A stretch of 64,000 nt of DNA, taken from Atkinsonella hypoxylon. Lineage: Eukaryota; Ascomycota; Sordariomycetes; Hypocreales; Clavicipitaceae. The translations under genes and the position numbers were made by a program. The notes beneath the pieces are model-generated. The model did no database searches. It worked only from the letters and a program-made list of their open reading frames with translations, and had not been told where the DNA came from. Location: contig JFHB01000016.1 in the NCBI GenBank assembly GCA_000729835.1, positions 235,717 to 299,716 of the forward strand, written 5' to 3'. Below, piece by piece: positions 33,362 through 44,400 of the stretch; position 1 is the first letter of the stretch; the number at the start of each line of letters is the position of its first letter.

Positions 33362-33955
33362 TTCTTTTCTTTTCTTTTTCTTTTTTTTTCTTTTTTTTTT
33401 CTTCCTTTCCCTTTTTTCCTTTAGAGCGTTGTGATGAGTAGGTAGTTATGTATGAAAAGCCAGTGTGCTTTTAATAAAGGGTGGGATGAAGCAATAGGAA
33501 TGTTTTCAACTATGCCGACAAGGGAATCATACTCAATTAAAGACTTTCCGCCATCTGCAAATGAGGGAAAGAAATTCACCGGGAAGTATTTCCCCTTGAT
33601 TGCGACATGGAAGACCCAAGTCTACTCTACTCGTTGCTCTATCAGTCTGAACTTGCGCATGGGTCTCTCGGACCCGTAGGTCGGTGAAACAGTGCGTTCT
33701 GGACTGTAGGCTAATTGATCTGATAATTACCCACTGGCTAAAGGGATCGTCCAATGGGCTGTTTCAGTGTCTTGCGTAGGCTCTTCTCGAAGCAGGTCTG
33801 CTTGGTCTCACCTCGCTTTTTAACGTGCATGGGGTCGGGGTGTGATGCTGCTGGGCTGCGTTCGGAGGTTTAAGGTTTAGCGTGCGTGCCTGAGCGTCGA
33901 GTATTACATTACACGGCTTGGGGCTGAGTCTGATTTACCTGCTTGGGTTTTTCTT

Positions 33956-34036
33956 TCCCGAGCATGCAAACGCAATGTGCTGCCCTAGGCCTCTCTCGGT
34001 TCCATGTTTCGGGATGACGCCTGATGTTGGGCCCGA
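33956..34036 (-). repeat. 81-bp exact copy of VOC coding sequence
   Basis: The reverse complement is identical at all 81 positions to 2,982-3,062 inside the VOC gene, reading SGPTSGVIPKHG...GQHIAFACSG. Identity stops abruptly at both edges. It is too short to encode a working protein. Confidence 0.97.
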
Positions 34037-34270
34037 GTTGCTCTCGGCCCGCCTTTTTAACTGGCACCGACCATTGATTTTCTGTAAACTCCATCCAATC
34101 AGTGGCAGGAATAGTGACGTCATTGGTCCCCATACATGCGTCTTCTCAATAAGAGCTCTGCATCTTCCATGTGAAGATTGCATCAATGTATTCCGTACTC
34201 ACCAGTTGATTCACATAGTACATATGACTCGCATAATCCTCCCGCCGCTAAAATCCACTTCCCGCCAGAA

Positions 34271-34653
34271 GCAGTGATGTTCGGAGCTTGGAGCTGTACT
34301 CCACAAGCCTAGCCGTATCTAGCTAGAGGCATTCATTCCCACACCCCACCCTTAGAAAACGCACACAAAAAATACACTTCGTTGTCTTTGTTACTTTACT
34401 ACTCCGTAATTCCCTTACAGCCCCGCGCCTAGGCTTCGCTTCAAAACGCAATTTACAGTGTTTTCGTTCAAAGTGTATACATTATTTCCCCTTGCGCGCT
34501 TAGGCGGGCGTTGCATTTTGTGCGCGCACCCCTGAACGAAATTCATGAATAATATCACAGCTTCCAGACCTCCTATACAAATTTAGTGGCGGGGTGTGCG
34601 CAAGAGGATGTGGCTCTATTGGCGTAGTGGGTCACAGCTCCGAACATCACTGC
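34271..34653. mobile_element. MITE-like element with 18-bp terminal inverted repeats
   Basis: The left end GCAGTGATGTTCGGAGCT (34,271-34,288) is the exact reverse complement of 34,636-34,653. The interior has no coding capacity. The ends, starting CAGTG one base in, resemble hAT-type termini. I see no clear 8-bp target duplication, so the superfamily is inference. Confidence 0.72.
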
Positions 34654-35618
34654 CCCTTCCGCATACCCACATATCCGGATTATCTACCCTCGTCCTGATA
34701 ACGACTTAGTCCCTCTTCGGTAAATTAACCGCATTCTACCTGACAGTATATGCTAATTTATGCGGAAAGGGCCTGTCTTGGAAAATGATTGTCAATACTC
34801 CTGTGGTCCATCGCGGCTATTCGGCCAAGATTGGCGGCTCATTTTTTTTTCTGTTGAGAGTGCTTGGATGGTGTGAGAATTGGACGAGTGATTAGGACCG
34901 AGAGCCAGTTTGGAAAGGTCTTTGAAATTTCTAGGTCCAGCCCTCTTGGTTCCAGCTCAAACGAGCATTCAACCGTGCGTGTCGGCCCTCTTGAAATACA
35001 TGACTAGACAAACGCAACCCATAAAGGCGCCGTTTCGCTCAGGGATCCAACAGCGTTTGGGTTCACGGTTGTGAGTCTTGACAACATTCACTGCCGTGCG
35101 AGCAATTCTTGCCTTGAGGCGATCGTGCCAGTCGTAGTCGCGCGCGTAGAGCACGCCATGGCGGCAGGAGATGTGGTCAACATTGGATCTCACTGCCAAG
35201 GTCAATCATTTATTCGATGGTGAGGTTTTCAGTCTCGACGGAAGAAATTCTGAAACAAGCCAATGGACATGATAATCATGGGAATTCATGAGCGAGAATA
35301 GTGAGGTTCTGGATAGGTTTTGACTTGTTGACTTGTGCGATGACGGGATCGAGTCATCAGTCTGCCAGCATGTACATGCGGTTAGTCAAACGAGAACCAC
35401 CACCACAATCTCACTGTGGAGCGTGACCCAGCAGAAGGCGCGAACGGCTGGCAGGCAAGCCTTCACCTCTGACGCGGCCCTGACAGCCGCCACAACCCAA
35501 CGGACGCAAAGTTAATGTCCGCCAGCGCCAACAAACTTCCTAGACAACTGAAACTAGGATGAGAAACCAACAATGCGTGTGCATTAGCGATACTGCAGCT
35601 GAAGTAGTATTAGGAATA

Positions 35619-38412
35619 TCAAATAAATCCAGTGGCATCAAAATCGCTAATACTGTAGCCCATTGTAAAAACGTTGACGCCAAAGAAATCTTGAGGCTGC
35701 AAACCTGCTAGAAGGTCCTCCATGCTATTTTCCCAGTTGTCAGGGCTACTTGTTGAGCTCACAGCCGTGGCCGCGGGCGCAAAGTTGTACAACCAAGGTC
35801 CGGAAACCTGTGGCGGCGATAACATGTTGGCACGGCCAAGCGGAGGCATGGGCTTCAACTTGGCACGGTCTAGTGAAGCATACATTAGCATTGAAGGCGT
35901 CGAAACGAGCGAGGGTCGTGACTATCAAAGAGAACATACCGCGGCTTGTGAACAAGTCAAGATATTTCTTGAGACAGCGATGTGCTTTCCGACTCATAAT
36001 ACTGGGTCCTCCAACCAGCTTGAGCGTATCAAGCGTTTGCCGCATAAAGATCTCGATGTCGGAACTGCTTCTTCCCAAGGAAGGCGATGATTCTGCTTTG
36101 TTGGCTGATATGAGCCAAAACCCGAACAGATGAAGATTCACAGTGACCACTACAGAGAATTAGACCTTCTGATAGACCTTTGCCGCTGCAGCATCTTGAC
36201 AACTCACTCATGTAATTACATAGCCACCATACAGCGTTGCACCTTAAAAAGGATGGGTGCTGGGTGAGTATGTAGCACAGCAGTTTGTGAAAATCGTTTA
36301 ATGTCTGCAGGTATGCTTGCAATATTGACATTGCGACAGTCATGTGCATCTTTGACTCATTAGACTTGTCAGATATTGACACCTGCTCGAGGACGCTTAG
36401 TAGCAGTGGCGCATTAATCAAGGCGATGGCTCGGTAGTGATACAATGACAGAACAACGGCGTGCCTTTCTGAGTCGAGATCCAAGCCCGACCAAGTGCGG
36501 ACATGAAAACCTGATAACAACCATTTAAGCGGCGACGTGGTAGCAGTTCGAAGCAGCTCAAGTTGCCTCAGCAGATCCATGACACCTGATACAAGCTCGC
36601 TCAAGTCTAGCTCAAGAACGGCACTAATATTGGACGTGTAAAGTTTATCAACGGTCTTGCCCATGACATCATGTATAGAACTGCAAATTTGTATTGGTCG
36701 GTACAAGTTGTTGGAATGCTCAAGAAGGGAACGTTGTGCAGACATACATCAGATGATTGAAAAAGTCCATGGTTGGCTGCTGGAGCTGACCACCATCAAC
36801 TTGGTTCTGTTGTGAATTCATGTTCATCATCTCCGAAGGCCGAAATCGAATATATTGGTCGGGGACCAAGAATGGACGCCCAAGGCCTGCCCCGATAATT
36901 CTTTTGCGCAGATTAAGTTAGCAGGAGATAAAGACTGTGCATGCAATTCTGACAAACCTATCTAGTAGAATGACGCCAAACCAGAGCATAGATCGCACCT
37001 CCTTCTCCTCTTTGTTCCACCTCTTGTAAGACGATGGAGAGTGTATACCAAGATCGAATGCCGCCTTGACTGCACGGAAATGGGTGGTGATACTCTCCTG
37101 TGCTCGTCGACTATTTTGCTGAAAGTTTGCGAGCAGAAGTAAGGCTTGCACTAGACATTGTCAGCCTGCAGTTCGTAAGACGAGTACTTATCTCTATATG
37201 CATGCGGCCCGTAACATAGGAAGCGCACACTCACACAATTCTATTGTAGGTTGATAGAGACCCTGTTCATCCAACAAATTCAGAGCACGGCGATAGAAGG
37301 ACTCAGCAGCGCCATCTTCAGATGTGGCCAATGCTTGTGCAAACACAATGCTCAATAATGCCTGTGTTCCTGAAGGGCAAGAATGCCAAGTTCCAGTTCT
37401 TGAGTCAATGATGTCTATTTCTTGTAGCAACACACACTTACTGACGTAAGGGAGAATGGCAGCAACAGTATCAGAAAAGCGATTGATCCATGCAATGGCT
37501 TTTAAACGGCCTGGGAAAGCATCTTCTTGTGATGGAGTATGCTTCTCTGACGTGATTGCTCTTAGCGGAGGAAGCGGCAGTTGTCTAGGCTCGGCCTTGG
37601 CGGAAGCGTTTCGCGGGCGCAGCTTTTGACCATCTGGTCTTCGCTTGTCCATTTCATCGAGACAAGATGTGAGAGTCCAGAAATAAGCATGGTTGGAACT
37701 CGCACCTGGATAAATAAATCCCAAGTACAGGAAAGATTATTAATGTTGGTCACTATGTAATCTGGTGGTACAAGCCAAGCTTACCGAAGTAGCCAATGTC
37801 GACATTGGCGGGCTCGTCATCAAACAGTTTCGTGGCAATGGCATCAGCGCTAGTGTCTGAGACACTCTGTGTGACTGAAGCTCCGTTGTCTGTCGGTATA
37901 TACTGCGTGAAGCTCTTGGTATCACTGGGCGCAGATGGTGTTCTCCCAGCGTGGCTTCCGGGGGGGGTAACGCTATCATTTACGGCACTGGACTGAGCAG
38001 CAGCAAGTTGAGCTTCAAGTTTGCGAATCCGATCTGCCAAGGCAATATGTGCTCTACATTTCATGTTTCAGCAACGCGGCAGGCTCGACGGCCGCATGAG
38101 GGCGGTCTGGAAAGGCTATTGTTATGAGCGTACCGCCTCTCCTCTTGACGGTCCATCCGCCGATCCCGAGTATTCTGTGTGTACTCACACAGGAGGTTAC
38201 CCTTCACACATCGCTCACAAGCCGGGTGCTGGCCATCGCACTGCTCGTGGGCAAAGTAAGCCTCGACCCAGATTGGTAAAAAACTAGCGTGGTGCTGGGG
38301 CTAGTGCGGATCGGATGAACTGGATAAATACCTTGGACTTGGTCTGTCTACATGAGCTGCAGGCTTGAACAGCCCTGACCCTCTTGGTCACTGGTCGTGG
38401 TACATGATTCAT
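35619..38412 (-). CDS. Zn2Cys6 transcription factor, intact
   Basis: Nine exons: 38412-38332, 38240-38134, 38053-37785, 37705-37235, 37150-36958, 36900-36748, 36680-36220, 36149-35940 and 35869-35619; 731 residues, every junction in frame. The binuclear zinc cluster is CSSCRQTKSK (exon 1) joined to CDGQHPACERC...LLC (exon 2), so the first intron splits the finger. A short coiled coil (ADRIRKLEAQLAAAQ) in exon 3 suggests dimer formation. The middle homology region includes SFYRRALNLLDEQGLY, QALLLLANFQQNS, FRAVKAAFDLGIHS, FGVILLDRIIGAGLGRP and later helices. The C-terminus is proline-rich and then acidic (DNWENSMEDLLAGLQPQDFFG), which fits an activation region. The target genes are unknown. An upstream in-frame Met at 38,466 is possible. 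Confidence 0.9.
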
Positions 38413-39415
38413 CGGGGTCGCTGATTGGAGAGCATGGGTAAGTAGTACTGAGTTGGTTCTATGCAACTAGTCTGCAGGTAGTGAAGGTGGTTGTGAAAAA
38501 CTTCTCGACAATGTGGATCGTGGTGACGGCAAGCACCGAGCGGCCAATGGGGTGCCATTTAGCCGTCGATATCAGTTGCCGACCCCACTCGCCAGCCGGC
38601 TGGAACACTCGACATTAGTTCCCCTGTCTGCATCAGTGTGTCAGTGTCACCGTGTCACCGTCCGTGCCTTGCGCTGTCAACTTCCCGGTCCATGGGTCGT
38701 GTTTGCTTGCTAACTTACGTCACACGACCGAGTCGGACGGACGTACCTTCCCCTGAAAATCTTTGGCCGAATGTGGCGCGGCTTTGCCTGCGTCACCACA
38801 TCAACTTGCGTAATTTCAAAACAACTTTCGCTACTTGGCTCCAGGAGACGTGACATCTGGCAGGGCATCTGTGTGGAATCGAAAACCTATCGCCCTGAAA
38901 GGCAGGGAAAATCTGTTCATTATGTTGTGGCTTTGTTGGTTCAAAGACACTGACTGCCACTTTCGACCGCCTGCCTGCATGGATAAGGTGCGGCCTTCCG
39001 CCTCACTTTCGACCTCCCGCGACACTGCCTCCTTAACCCACAACACTGGGAAACTCGCTTTTTACTCAAACGATTTTTACAATTATGTATACGTCGCTCT
39101 GTTCCGCCGTCGCTATCACAAACGATGTTGTGGTGCTCGTGGACATGAGCTGTTAGATCGATCAATGAGTGGATCGTGCAGGTGTAATAGCCGACCTCGT
39201 CAGGGACAATCAACGATTAAAGAGGTCAACTGGCATAGCACTATAGGCACCATCATCTAGGGGATGGCGACCTTCTCTGAATTTGATTCACACTTGTATT
39301 TTTATTTACCAATTCTATCAACTTTGGTGGCTATGAACTTTTTGGATCAAGCGTACTCCTTTTTCGTTAGCAAGTGCTTTTTTTATTTTTATTTTTTTAA
39401 TATCACTTGACCTCT
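38413..39415. other. Intergenic, no supported gene
   Basis: Promoter side of the zinc-cluster gene and 3' side of saccharopine reductase. Short overlapping frames (38,835-39,260) have no motif. T-rich runs lie just after the reductase stop. Confidence 0.5.
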
Positions 39416-41246
39416 TTACAAGACAGTCTTCTCCTTCATCTCGATGCCATACTTCTCCTTCAGCTCCTTCATAATAGGGTTGTTGATCTTGGGAGTCATC
39501 GGGGCCAAAACACCCTTCTCAGATAGTGTGCCGTTCAAAATCTGCTGAGCGGCCACAGCACATGGAATTCCGACCAGACGTGCCATTGCAGAGTAAGTGG
39601 AATTTCCGTATTCCACGAGAGTAGACGTACGGGTTTCCTTGGATCCATCCTTGTGCTCGATTAAGAACTTATGCTGAAGCATGACCATGTCTCGCTCACC
39701 CTCCTCGAACTGCATCTTCTGCTCAAGAACGGCACAGAGTGTATCAAGCGGGTTGCCTCTAGGTTCAACACTTTCGTCAGAGAAGAGACCCATCCACCGG
39801 AGACCCGAAAGGATTCGGTCGCGGTCCTCATCTGAGTCAAACTTGTTCTTGGCAATAATGGCAGCTATAAGCTTCCTAGGTTCCGATGATGAAGCTCCGA
39901 GGACAGCCCGGGTAGCCTCCTTCCAAGGGACGGGACACTCAAGAGGAGACTCAAGAGGAGACTCAAGAGCCTTAACCGGCGTTTCCTCTAGAAAGCCGAT
40001 GTTAACTAAAGTCTTTATCACACTAGGGAAGACTGAGTATCGGAGAGTTCCACGGATAATGGTTTGAGCCTCGGGGATGTTATATCGCTGGGAATAAGGG
40101 GTGGAGTCCCGGTTGGGGTAGGCAACGAAAGCGTAACCTGGCATAATAAAGTATGGCTTTGCTGTGCCCATGAGATCTTTGCTTTCAACGGTGACAACCT
40201 TGCCGTCTTGCAGAATGACAGCGCGATTCTTCAAGGCGAGCAAAGATCCGCGAGCAGACCACGAAAACTTGTAGCCCAATGGATTGTCACTATTCTCGGG
40301 AGCAGGAAGGCCTGTCAAGCTAGCTGTCAGCCGGGCATCCACGCAGAGAGGTCGGCCTTCCTAGGGAGAATAGGAAAAAGTGCATACCTCCACAGTAAGA
40401 GAGGAACTTGATGATCTTTCCACCAGCTGCGTGGACTTCGTCGATTGTCTTGACAGCGTCTGAGTCGGGTCAGTGGTTGTGGTGGTGATGATGCTGCTGT
40501 GGTGTTGAGGGTGGGTAGGGCCGCCTTCAAACTGGCCGTGTACTCACACAAGTGGTCAATGCCGGGGTCTACACAGCAAAACGAAGGTTAGTGAATAATA
40601 CGTGTAGCTTTGAAGAATAAAGGAGCATACCAAGGCCAATCTCGTTCATGACGGTGATTCCGGCATCCTTGCACTGCTGGTCCAGCTCCATCATTGCGGG
40701 GGAAACGTAGCTGGTAGTGACCACGTTCTTCTTCTTGCGAATAGCGGACTTGATGACATTGACATGGTAGATGTATGGAATCAAGCTGATGACCAAGTCA
40801 TGCTTGGCAACTTCGGCGTCCAAGGCATCGTCGTTCAAGACGTCGACCGTGGTTGGTGTGGCAAGTTTGTTGTCACCAGAAAGTTCCTGAGCAGTCTTCA
40901 AAGTTCGGCAAGCTGTACAGATCAAAGAAGAGGAAAATCAATATCAGCAGGGGCATTTCAATTGGCGTGGATGTTGTTCATATTTGTCACAAGAACTTGT
41001 ACGTGGCGACGGGCGGGGAGTTCGTACCGACGGTGACCGGGATGCCGGCCTTGGTCAGAACATCCAGCGTGGGCTCTAATTGAGGAAGTCAGCCGTCGAG
41101 AAATCGCATAGTTCCAACTTGATGACAAATACTTACTGGTAACAAAGCCCGCGCCGAGCATCAAAACAGATCTATTGAATGGCGGGGTGAGTACGTGAAA
41201 ATAGCGTGCGTCAATTGTACCGGGATAGGACATACTGTTGCGCCAT
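39416..41246 (-). CDS. LYS9: Saccharopine reductase (lysine synthesis)
   Basis: Seven exons: 41246-41236, 41171-41137, 41075-41028, 40912-40631, 40568-40548, 40459-40388 and 40311-39416; 454 residues, matching the usual length of about 450. The first exon is 11 nt and exon 5 only 21 nt. A Rossmann start is formed over two junctions (SVLMLGAGFV), followed by VACRTLKTAQEL, ISLIPYIYHVNVIKSAI and EIGLDPGIDHLYA. The catalytic-domain segment GGKIIKFLSYCGGLPAPE and the C-terminal VEYGNSTYSAMARLVGIP are typical. The enzyme makes saccharopine from aminoadipate semialdehyde and glutamate with NADPH in the alpha-aminoadipate pathway. An odd feature is a 12-bp in-frame tandem repeat (39,937-39,970) giving SPLESPLE. 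Confidence 0.95.
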
Positions 41247-42227
41247 GGTGGAATGGATTAATTAATTCAGCTGGCAAAATCTCGTGGAAGGTAGTTACTC
41301 AATTGTCAAGAATTATCCGAAAAGAAGAAATCAAGGAATTTGAGAGAGCTTAAAAGCACCGTGAATAAATGGCGCAACACAACCAAAAAATCCTGGCGCC
41401 GCACAGGTTGTTGGAATATTACGATATACTCCGTAAGAATCCGGCCGATGACGGCATAAATCGTGGTGGACGGGTCGCGTCTGACTGTACACATTTGCTG
41501 GCCCTTTGCACTGATTGGGCGCTGATGGGCCGGAATTCGGAGGGAGGGGTAGGGACATGGAGATTCCACCGTCTTTGGTGCAGCTGCACGCATTACTAGG
41601 GAAGCTGCGCTGGAGGGGCACTGGATAGTTAGCAAGAAGCGCAAGACGGGGACAGGGACAACGACGACGATGGGGGAAGCTACGCCGTACATTGATATAC
41701 AAGTATTACTCCGTAATGCGCATACCATGCCTTGCTGAAGCTGCATGTGCAAACAAGGCGCGGGTGATGTTTATTCATCTGCGCAGCAGTCATGACCACC
41801 TGGCTGCAGGTGCAGGCGGCCTAGGTATCATTGCTCAAGCGCCATGATCCATGTTGCTTGATGCGAATCGCGTATCGGATTTACCAGTTACAGATCCTCC
41901 TCGAGTGCATTCATCCATTGCCCTGCGAAAACGCCATTTATGCCTTTGCTCCGTGTGATATTTTTCTGCATCTCAAATCGTACATCTGTGTGTTATATCC
42001 CAGGGCTCGTTTGCCAGGCACTCTTGCCTGTAGTATACAAGACGACTAAATTCTAATTTGATGTTGTACACCTGCACCTTGCCCAGTCGTGCAGAATCTT
42101 AGTGCAAACCCAGTCAGATATAAGTTTTGGCCAGCTCATCTGTAGTCCATGAATCGCATGGATCCCGACAGCAGCTGCGGTGCCTATGCTCTCATTCAGT
42201 TGTCGTAAACAGACCTTGCTGCTTCAA
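41247..42227. other. Intergenic, no supported gene
   Basis: Reductase promoter and 3' side of the carrier gene. Two copies of TACTCCGTA lie at 41,427 and 41,707. Overlapping frames at 41,306-41,752 have no motif. Confidence 0.5.
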
Positions 42228-43573
42228 TTACGCCGGGGTATTGAAAAGTCGGAGAATACCCTCGTACATGCCAAACATGATGGCCGCACTTGGTACTGTC
42301 CGCATCAGGTGAGGCGTCAAGCCGCCGTAGAGGCCGACTAAGCCCTCCTCCTTCCACACAAGCCTGAAGCATTGGATCAAGCCAGTGTATTTGGGTCGGC
42401 CACCGTCTGTAGGAGCTTGTCGAAGTCGAGTACGGGCAACCTAGGGAATAGGATACGTTAGCATAATTGCTGTAATTCATTCATTCTTTACATTCCGGCA
42501 GCTTATGTCAAAACCCGTCGACTCACTTCATGAGGATACGCCAAAATAGCCGCAACCAACTTTGCAACTCCCGCAGCACCAGCTTTCCCAGTCCATTCCA
42601 TCGTATGGTCCAACCAAGTCTTCTCCCTCCCACTGCGCTGAATACGCTGCTCTCGACGCGCAAGCGATGCCTTCAACTGTTCGTACAGCATCCACTGCAG
42701 CGTCGACTCTGCCACTCCAAGATAACTAGCGCTCATGCCTTTGTACAGACCGCGAACGCCCTCATTGCGAATAATTTGCCGAGTGCAGTCGTAACTATTG
42801 CGGTATTGTCGTTGCATGATGCCGCCACTGCGTTCGGACACATTCTTGTCAAGCTGTAATCGCGTCTTGACCATCCAGATGGGATTCGTCGCCGTTGACG
42901 TGGCCACTCCTGCAGCAACACCCGCGAGCAGGTACACCCATGGCGCCTCCTCGCCATGATTCCAGTACTCGGAAATAACGCGTTTGCCGTTGCCGTAGAC
43001 ATAAAAGTTGATACTTCGAGCCGGAATGATACCAATGAGATTCGGCCCGAGGCCCTTGAAGAGAGCCCTGGGTCCCTCGGTTCGGTATACGGCGCCCAGA
43101 ATCTCCAACGTATCAGTCAAGTGATACAATGCCGCCCTTGCCGGATTGAGACCAGTCTGGGCTTGTCCCTTGGCCAGTCGCGCAGCCCGCAGTTGGGCCT
43201 GGTAGATGTCGGATTGTAACCTCGTTTTAAGCACGTCGAGTGGTGCTGTAAAAGTCGCTGCAGTCATTCCGCCAACTCTGTTCGCCAGCTCATGTCAGTT
43301 CGCTTTCCCGGTGCAAACTATGCGTTGGCGTGACGGATGGTCAAGGTCAACGATACCAGGGAACACGCACCCTCCCGCCATCATATGAACCCATGACTTC
43401 GCAAATGGCAAGGCTTTGACTTTGCCTTGAAGCCGAGTCGCGTCGTGCGGTAGCACATCTCCCGTTTCCCGTGACTGAATGAGTGTTGCATGCTCGGCAG
43501 CCGCGTATGAATGTTGAAATGGTTTTCGATCGTCACGGCCTGCCACGAATGTGGCAGGCTGTCGTTGGGCCAT
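42228..43573 (-). CDS. RIM2: Mitochondrial carrier, pyrimidine-nucleotide (Rim2) type
   Basis: Exons 43573-43371, 43277-42527 and 42440-42228 give 388 residues. Three mitochondrial-carrier repeats are visible with their signatures: APLDVLKTRLQSD, NPIWMVKTRLQLD and a third, YPHEVARTRLRQAP, that spans the last intron. Each repeat has its downstream glycine-containing linker (GPRALFKGLGPNLIG; GVRGLYKGMSASYLG; GLVGLYGGLTPHLMR). The PIWMVKTR variant of the second signature and the long first matrix loop fit the Rim2/SLC25A33-36 group, which imports pyrimidine nucleotides into mitochondria for DNA and RNA synthesis. The N-terminal 60 residues are hydrophilic. A decayed paralogue lies at 1,543-1,987. 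Confidence 0.92.
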
Positions 43574-44115
43574 CGTTGGCTGGACGGTCGTGAAATAATT
43601 AAGCAATGATCAGGTGGATATCAAATCTACCACGGCTATACGTATATCGCTTTCGCTAGATTGGCCGATTCACGGTGTGCTGTATGTCCAAAGGGGCGGG
43701 TATGGATAATCCTGAGATGACGAGGAGCAAGAGTGCACAAACTTGAACCAGAACTTTATTTTTTTTTTTGACCAATAGTTATAGCCTGTCGGGACGGAAC
43801 CTTGGCTTCACTACCTTACCAGGTAGGTAGGGTAGTAGGTACGTCAGGCTTTGATTCACACGCTATTATTCCGTACAGGCCAGTATAATGCCGTTTGTGG
43901 GTCCCTGCCCTCCGTTGGTTGGATGCTGACGCTGACACTTGGTAGCCCCTGGCCCAGGCGCGAGACCTTGAGTGACCTTTGGCCGCCAGAGGGGCTGTGA
44001 CATGTGAAGTACCTCTTTGTAATCAGATCTTCCTAGTAATTTAGAGTGCTCAAAGGCAACTAACAGGTCATGAATGAGTGGATAATGAGTCAATAGGACC
44101 AGTGTGACTGAAGAA

Positions 44116-44135
44116 TACTTTAATTTACGCGCGAA
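44116..44135 (+). repeat. 20-bp repeat beside mariner relic
   Basis: Identical to 15,014-15,033. It lies about 85 bp beyond the 3' end of the transposase fragment, where a terminal inverted repeat would be expected. The matching far end of the element was not found. Confidence 0.4.
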
Positions 44136-44219
44136 CCTTACTACGATAAAAGTCTCAGCAAGCACCAAACGCGAAAATCAGATGTACCACCTGAGGTACC
44201 GTCGGTTGGGTGGGTGGGT

Positions 44220-44400
44220 CCCACGACCTCTTTGTTCTACCATGTCTCTTAAGCAGCTTTTACAAGACCATTGTTAGTCTAACTAGGCTTTTTTCGTACC
44301 TTATCAGTAGTAGCAGACTACGCATTCTCTATAAGGCTCAAATCCGGGCTTCTAGGGCAATTTGAGAAGTATGAATTACCCAGCTTCTCGGAGCGCTCTG
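44220..44400 (-). mobile_element. Tc1/mariner transposase fragment, RIP-like decay
   Basis: The reverse strand reads CPRSPDLSLIENA, which matches the SPDLNPIEN block around the third catalytic acid of mariner-type DDE transposases. Downstream residues continue the match (DKVRKKPS, NNGLVKAA, ETW), interrupted by four stop codons. The stop after IENA sits where the family has Trp and the one after KAA where it has Gln, as expected of C-to-T/G-to-A change. The upstream part is not recognisable. Confidence 0.72.

Larger units (their letters stand above)
33362..35618. other. Gene-free region with duplicated fragment and MITE-like element
   Basis: Starts with a long T/C-rich tract (33,362-33,420). 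It contains the 81-bp copy of the VOC gene and the 383-bp inverted-repeat element described separately. A 78-residue reverse frame at 34,969-35,205 has no recognised motif. No gene is supported. Confidence 0.6.

Noticed and set aside
34969..35205. 78-residue reverse frame
   Set aside because: No recognised motif and no splice-linked partner; treated as chance.
37380..37450. Possible intron in exon 4 of the zinc-cluster gene
   Set aside because: GTAAGT and an AG are present, but removal breaks the frame while the unspliced sequence stays open and fits the family.
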